A DNA stretch of 6,169 bases, from the NCBI GenBank assembly GCA_003151875.1, contig PLYW01000375.1:1-6169 (forward strand), in the 5' to 3' direction. This DNA comes from Acidobacteriaceae bacterium. Lineage in GTDB: Bacteria > Acidobacteriota > Terriglobia > Terriglobales > Acidobacteriaceae. Each line of letters begins with the position of its first letter. Position 1 is the stretch's first letter. A program made the translations under genes and the position numbers. This document shows positions 1 through 3,200 of the stretch, piece after piece. Under the pieces are notes generated by a model. The model saw only the letters and a list, made by a program, of their open reading frames with translations. It did no database searches and was not told the DNA's origin.

Positions 1-27
1 AAGTGATTGATAGCAGGATGGTTGAAC

Positions 28-102
28 TGGTAGCGCTACCGGGAATCGAACCCGGGTTTGAAGATTGAGAATCTTCCGTCCTAACCCCTAGACGATAGCG
101 CC
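28..102 (-). tRNA. tRNA-Glu (anticodon CUC), CCA encoded
   Basis: Read on the - strand, this folds as a complete tRNA. The acceptor stem GGCGCTA pairs with TAGCGCT (first pair is a G-U wobble), followed by discriminator A and a genomically encoded CCA at 30-28. The anticodon stem is GAAGA/TCTTC (72-76 and 60-64 on the + strand), and its loop TTCTCAA gives anticodon CTC (67-69), which reads the glutamate codon GAG. The T arm is CCGGG-TTCGATT-CCCGG, and the D arm begins GTCTAGGGGTTAGGAC as in other bacterial tRNA-Glu. There is no variable arm. The gene is divergent from the imuA operon. The isotype is firm; only the exact mature 5' end (G at 102) is assumed from a 7-bp acceptor stem. Confidence 0.96.
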
Positions 103-120
103 CCTCGAAAAGGCTTCTGC

Positions 121-148
121 ATTATAACAAATCGCCAGCGTTTATCAG
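121..148 (-). promoter_or_regulatory. Promoter of tRNA-Glu
   Basis: The - strand carries a perfect -10 TATAAT at 126-121. A 4-of-6 -35 (CTGATA, 148-143) lies 16 bases upstream of it. The predicted start is near 114, about 12 bases before the mature tRNA 5' end, a normal short leader. The -35 overlaps one copy of an 8-base direct repeat, CAGCGTTT (136-143 and 146-153, + strand). The -10 is convincing; the -35 is only plausible. Confidence 0.65.
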
Positions 149-191
149 CGTTTCGCGCGCCTCGCGCATTCCACGCCGGACATACGATTCC

Positions 192-210
192 GTGCAGTGC
201 ATCACTGCGC
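192..210. other. Small hairpin in the tRNA-imuA intergenic region
   Basis: GCAGTG (194-199) and CACTGC (203-208) form a perfect 6-bp stem around the loop CAT. One G-U and one G-C pair extend it to 192-210. No T-run follows on either strand, so it does not look like an intrinsic terminator. It lies between the two divergent promoters and upstream of both transcription starts. It could be a protein-binding palindrome or chance; no function can be assigned. Confidence 0.3.
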
Positions 211-298
211 ACGTCGATAATAGCTATCCCCGCAAATCCGTGCTTTTTCTCGCAAGGTCCGCGAAAACTCCCCTTTTAGAGCGGCTCCCGTAGAGGAG

Positions 299-327
299 TT
301 GACAACCTTGGTTCCCCGTAGCAGAAT
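299..327 (+). promoter_or_regulatory. Likely sigma70-type promoter of imuA-imuB-dnaE2
   Basis: A perfect -35 TTGACA (299-304) is followed by a 17-base spacer and a 4-of-6 -10, CAGAAT (322-327). Transcription would start near 334, about 65 bases before imuA. The -35 sits inside the odd palindrome GTTG-A-CAAC (298-306). The spacer holds a second small inverted repeat, AACC-TT-GGTT (304-313). Either could be an operator. Neither GAAC-N4-GTTC (Gram-positive-type LexA box) nor GTTC-N7-GTTC (alphaproteobacterial type) is present between 103 and 398, so SOS control cannot be read directly from the sequence. Confidence 0.6.
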
Positions 328-389
328 TTCATCTGTAGGCGAATAAAAAGCGAAAACAACTCCTGCCCCCATACTCGCTCCGCCCACCT

Positions 390-395
390 GAGGTG
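390..395 (+). promoter_or_regulatory. Ribosome binding site deciding the imuA start
   Basis: GAGGTG (390-395) is a strong Shine-Dalgarno match ending 3 bases before ATG 399. The in-frame GTG at 393 lies within this motif, so it is very unlikely to be the true start. This favours the ATG. Confidence 0.75.
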
Positions 396-398
396 CTT

Positions 399-1286
399 AT
401 GCCGTCTGTCGCCACGCTTCGTGCCCAAATCGAGTCTTCGCTGGGCGAGCACCTCACCTCCACGCTGTTGCTGCGCCAGCGCGCCGCCCCGCTGACGGTC
501 TCAACCGGGTTGGCGGCGCTCGATGCGCTCACCGGAGGTTTGCCGCGAGGAGCACTCAGCGAAATTGCCGGGCGGGCTTCTTCGGGACGCACTGGGGTGA
601 TGCTGGCGGCGCTGGCGCAAGCCACCGGCCGGCGGGAAGTGTGCGCGCTGGTGGACGCCAGCGACAGCTTCGATCCCGCTTCGGCGGTGGCTGCTGGCGT
701 GGACCTTGAGTGCCTGTTGTGGGTGCGTTGCAGTGAACGCACGAGTTTGTCATCGCACAAAGACCATCCCCCGCGGGCTGCGCTGGGCCGTCTCGAACAA
801 GTGCTGAAGGTGACGGACCTGCTGCTGCAAGGCGGTGGCTTTGGCATGGTGGTGCTCGATCTCGGCGATATTCCCGCTGAAAGTGCGCGGCGGGTGCCGC
901 TCACCTCGTGGTTTCGGTTCCGCCGCGCAGTGGAACCGACGGCGACCGTGCTGTTGCTCATTGAACAGGAGCCTTGCGCAAAGACCTGCGCTTCCCTGGT
1001 CGTGCGATTGGAGCGCACAGCGGTATGCGCCCGCGATTCCTTGGCCGCTCCCGCGCGCATTGGACCGGAGGGCTGGCAAATTGTGTCGCACAGCGGCTCC
1101 GGCATTCCTGAGAACAATGTCGTGAGCCATGCCGCGTTATTGCATGGAATGCAATTGCGGGCCGAAGTAGTGCGCTCCTCCAATCCCTCAGCCCGCTACG
1201 GCGGGGCGTTCGATGAAGGTCCCGGCGCGCCCCGCAAACCAGCGCAGCCAGCCAATGCCAATTTTGAGCTGCGCACTGCATGGTGA
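399..1286 (+). CDS. imuA: ImuA: RecA-like SOS mutagenesis protein
   Basis: The product is 295 residues and belongs to the ImuA/SulA-RecA-like family, partner of ImuB and DnaE2 in error-prone translesion synthesis in the cytoplasm. The RecA core can be followed by eye: P-loop region GRASSGRT (58-65, RecA GPESSGKT), DASDSFDP (86-93, RecA DAEHALDP), AAGVDLECLLWVRC, Walker B strand GMVVLDLG (149-156) and the strand ending LLLIEQEP. The Walker A lysine is Arg, the residue matching RecA's catalytic Glu96 is Ser, and the L2 DNA-binding loop is nearly absent, so ATPase and strand exchange are not expected. The C-terminal 30 or so residues are Gly/Pro/Ala-rich and probably disordered. ATG 399 is chosen because GTG 393 falls inside the Shine-Dalgarno sequence. 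This is the first gene of the cassette; imuB follows after 28 bases. The family call is strong; enzymatic inactivity is inferred. Confidence 0.9.
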   Translation: MPSVATLRAQIESSLGEHLTSTLLLRQRAAPLTVSTGLAALDALTGGLPRGALSEIAGRASSGRTGVMLAALAQATGRREVCALVDASDSFDPASAVAAGVDLECLLWVRCSERTSLSSHKDHPPRAALGRLEQVLKVTDLLLQGGGFGMVVLDLGDIPAESARRVPLTSWFRFRRAVEPTATVLLLIEQEPCAKTCASLVVRLERTAVCARDSLAAPARIGPEGWQIVSHSGSGIPENNVVSHAALLHGMQLRAEVVRSSNPSARYGGAFDEGPGAPRKPAQPANANFELRTAW

Positions 1287-1305
1287 TTCTTCAACTTTCG
1301 ACTTC

Positions 1306-1309
1306 GAGG
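1306..1309 (+). promoter_or_regulatory. Ribosome binding site deciding the imuB start
   Basis: GAGG lies 5 bases before ATG 1315. The protein beginning there (MFACIYIPDFPVEA) starts exactly where the Y-family fold begins. Upstream in-frame ATGs at 1213 and 1255 would add residues without family resemblance and overlap imuA. Confidence 0.65.
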
Positions 1310-1314
1310 CTTGG

Positions 1315-3102
1315 ATGTTTGCTTGTATCTACATTCCCGATTTTCCCGTGGAGGCCATCGTCCGCGTGGAGCCCTGGTTGCGCGAACAGGCCGTAGCTGT
1401 GCTGGAAGGCAAACCTCCACTGGTGCGCGTGGTGGCGCTCAATGAAAAAGCTCGCTGCCTGGGAATGGAAGTGGGCATGGCCAAGCTGCAAGCGGCTGTT
1501 TTCTCGGCTCCTGCAAATAAAGTGCCCCAGTCCAGCAAATCCAGCGTGAATTCCAAAGCTACGCAGATTGAGCTTTCTTCCCGGCGCACGAGAGGCCACC
1601 CGAAACCTGGTCTGGCGATGTTGCGCCAGCGCTCAGCCGAGCAGGAGAACTCGGCCCACGCCGCGCTGCTCGACGTCGCCCACGCTTTTACGCCGCGCGT
1701 GGAAGACACCGCGAGCGATACCTTGCTGCTCGACCTGGCCGGGCTGGAACGGCTCTACGGCGCGCCTGCAACCATGGCGCGAGATCTGGCGTCGCGGGTA
1801 AACGCAGTTGCGCTGGAGGCAAACATTGCGCTGGCCGCAAATCCTGAAGCGGCCTTGCATGCTGCACGGGGATTCAGCGGGACAACCGTGCTCCCGGCTG
1901 GAGAAGAAGCGCACCGCCTGGGAGTGCTGCCATTGCAGGTGTTGCTGGATGCATTCGATATCTCGCTGAACAACGGTCTGGCTTCCGATCGCGAACGCGA
2001 GAAGCTGGGTGAACAAATGCTCGACACGCTGGAACGATGGGGCGTGCGCGATTTTCGCACCCTGGCGCTGCTGCCCGAGCATGCGCTGGCTTCACGGTTG
2101 GGCGAAGCGGGCACGCTTTTGCAGCGTCTGGTCCAGGGAGCAGGCATGCGCACGCTGGCACTCTGCGAGCCAGTTACTCATTTTGAAGAGGCTATGGAGT
2201 TGGAATCTCCGGTCGAAACGCTGGAACCGCTGTCATTCGTCTTGAACCGGCTGCTGGAACAACTATGTGCCCGGCTGGAAGCCCGGGCCCTGGCTGCACA
2301 GGAATTGCATTTGCGTTTACGGCTGGAACGGCGAGTCGCCGACGAGGAGACAACCACTGCGCAGGAATTAGCCGGAGCTTCGTCCCACGTTGTGGGAGGT
2401 GGAAACACTGCGGAACGTACTTTGCGCCTCCCGGTTGCCATGCGCGATAGCAAAGTTTTTCTCAAGCTGCTGCAGTTGGAACTAGCGGCACATCCGCCGG
2501 GCGCCCCCATCACAAAAGTATGGATCGCAGCCGAGCCGGCGCCTCCTCGTTCGGCACAGCACGGACTTTTCCTGCCCGTTACTCCTGAAGCGGAGAAGTT
2601 GGAGATTACGCTGGCACGGATCAGTGGCATCGTGGGCGAGCGGCGGGCAGGAATCGCGCGTCGGCTGGATACTTACCGGCGCGACGGCTTTCTGATGGAT
2701 CATTTCGTGGCAGGAGAAGAGCCGAAGCAGACGGTAGCTCCCACAATGTCAGATGTCGAGGAGCCGGCACGAATAGCTTTACGTGTATTTCGCCCGCCTT
2801 GGCAGCTGCGGATCAAGCTGGCAGAAGGACGCCCAGTGGCTTTGGCGGCCGTGACGAAGCCAGTCCGTCAAGGAGAATTGCAAGGAACAGTTTTGTGGGC
2901 GGCAGGGCCGTGGCGCTCCTCCGGAGACTGGTGGACAGAGAACGCAAAAGAGGAAAGCGCAAGCAAAGACCCGGCGTGCCCCTGGCACCGCGAAGAATGG
3001 GATGTAGCGCTGGCTAATGGAAACGGCGGCAGTGTGGCCCTCTATTGTATTTACCGCGATCTTGCGAGTGGAAAGTGGTTTGCGGAGGCGAGTTATGACT
3101 GA
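1315..3102 (+). CDS. imuB: ImuB: catalytically degenerate Y-family polymerase homologue
   Basis: The product is 595 residues, the adaptor of the mutasome that links the sliding clamp, ImuA and DnaE2. The N-terminal Y-family fold is visible (MFACIYIPDFPVEA; LEGKPPLVRVVA; EKARCLGMEVGM), then SDTLLLDLAGLERLYG (134-149), a helix-hairpin-helix region around 220-275, and a little-finger-like part. Catalytic carboxylates are lost: the first Asp of active Y-family enzymes is Pro here (near residue 9), and the SxDE motif reads ASDT (133-136), keeping Asp135 but losing Glu. QHGLFL (415-420) resembles a beta-clamp-binding motif. The C-terminal domain has VFRPPW, GPWRSSGDWW (531-540) and the conserved ending KWFAEASYD. 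Compared with remembered relatives it carries extra segments near 66-102, 343-366 and 545-556. The gene begins 28 bases after imuA, so the two are cotranscribed. Confidence 0.92.
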   Translation: MFACIYIPDFPVEAIVRVEPWLREQAVAVLEGKPPLVRVVALNEKARCLGMEVGMAKLQAAVFSAPANKVPQSSKSSVNSKATQIELSSRRTRGHPKPGLAMLRQRSAEQENSAHAALLDVAHAFTPRVEDTASDTLLLDLAGLERLYGAPATMARDLASRVNAVALEANIALAANPEAALHAARGFSGTTVLPAGEEAHRLGVLPLQVLLDAFDISLNNGLASDREREKLGEQMLDTLERWGVRDFRTLALLPEHALASRLGEAGTLLQRLVQGAGMRTLALCEPVTHFEEAMELESPVETLEPLSFVLNRLLEQLCARLEARALAAQELHLRLRLERRVADEETTTAQELAGASSHVVGGGNTAERTLRLPVAMRDSKVFLKLLQLELAAHPPGAPITKVWIAAEPAPPRSAQHGLFLPVTPEAEKLEITLARISGIVGERRAGIARRLDTYRRDGFLMDHFVAGEEPKQTVAPTMSDVEEPARIALRVFRPPWQLRIKLAEGRPVALAAVTKPVRQGELQGTVLWAAGPWRSSGDWWTENAKEESASKDPACPWHREEWDVALANGNGGSVALYCIYRDLASGKWFAEASYD

Positions 3103-3108
3103 ATGGAA

Positions 3109-3199
3109 GCAATTAGCAACTAGCATTCAGCATTCAGCATTCAGCATTCAGCATTCAGCCGTAACTGGCAACTGACTACTGGCTACTGGTTACTGGTTT
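3109..3199 (+). repeat. Array of thirteen 7-base units filling the imuB-dnaE2 spacer
   Basis: From 3109 to 3199 the spacer divides exactly into 13 heptamers in one register: GCAATTA, GCAACTA, GCATTCA five times (3123-3157), GCCGTAA, CTGGCAA, CTGACTA, CTGGCTA, CTGGTTA, CTGGTTT. The second base is C in all 13 units, and 12 of 13 end in A. The centre is perfect and the flanks are diverged, so two related families (GCATTCA and CTGGYTA) appear to abut. The array ends one base before the dnaE2 ATG. Heptamer arrays of this kind are, from memory, common between acidobacterial genes. No promoter or terminator is seen inside it. Confidence 0.9.
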
Positions 3200-3200
3200 T

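Noticed and set aside
192..210. Hairpin as an intrinsic terminator
   Set aside because: There is no U-tract on either strand, and no gene ends nearby whose transcript would reach it.
202..387. 61-codon - strand open frame in the intergenic region
   Set aside because: It has no recognisable domain, and it runs back through the imuA promoter and leader. It cannot be excluded, but nothing supports it.
393..398. GTG 393 as start of imuA
   Set aside because: The GTG is part of the GAGGTG ribosome binding site that serves ATG 399.
329..1183. Antisense open frame of 284 codons on the - strand
   Set aside because: It is opposite imuA, with Ser/Arg/Thr-rich low-complexity translation and no family resemblance. 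It is a coding shadow.
1213..1314. Upstream start of imuB at ATG 1213 (or 1255), overlapping imuA
   Set aside because: The extra 34 residues show no family resemblance. ATG 1315 has a GAGG site at 5 bases and begins exactly at the Y-family fold.
3109..3199. Heptamer array as a possible CRISPR array
   Set aside because: The units are 7 bases with no spacers. It is a short tandem repeat.
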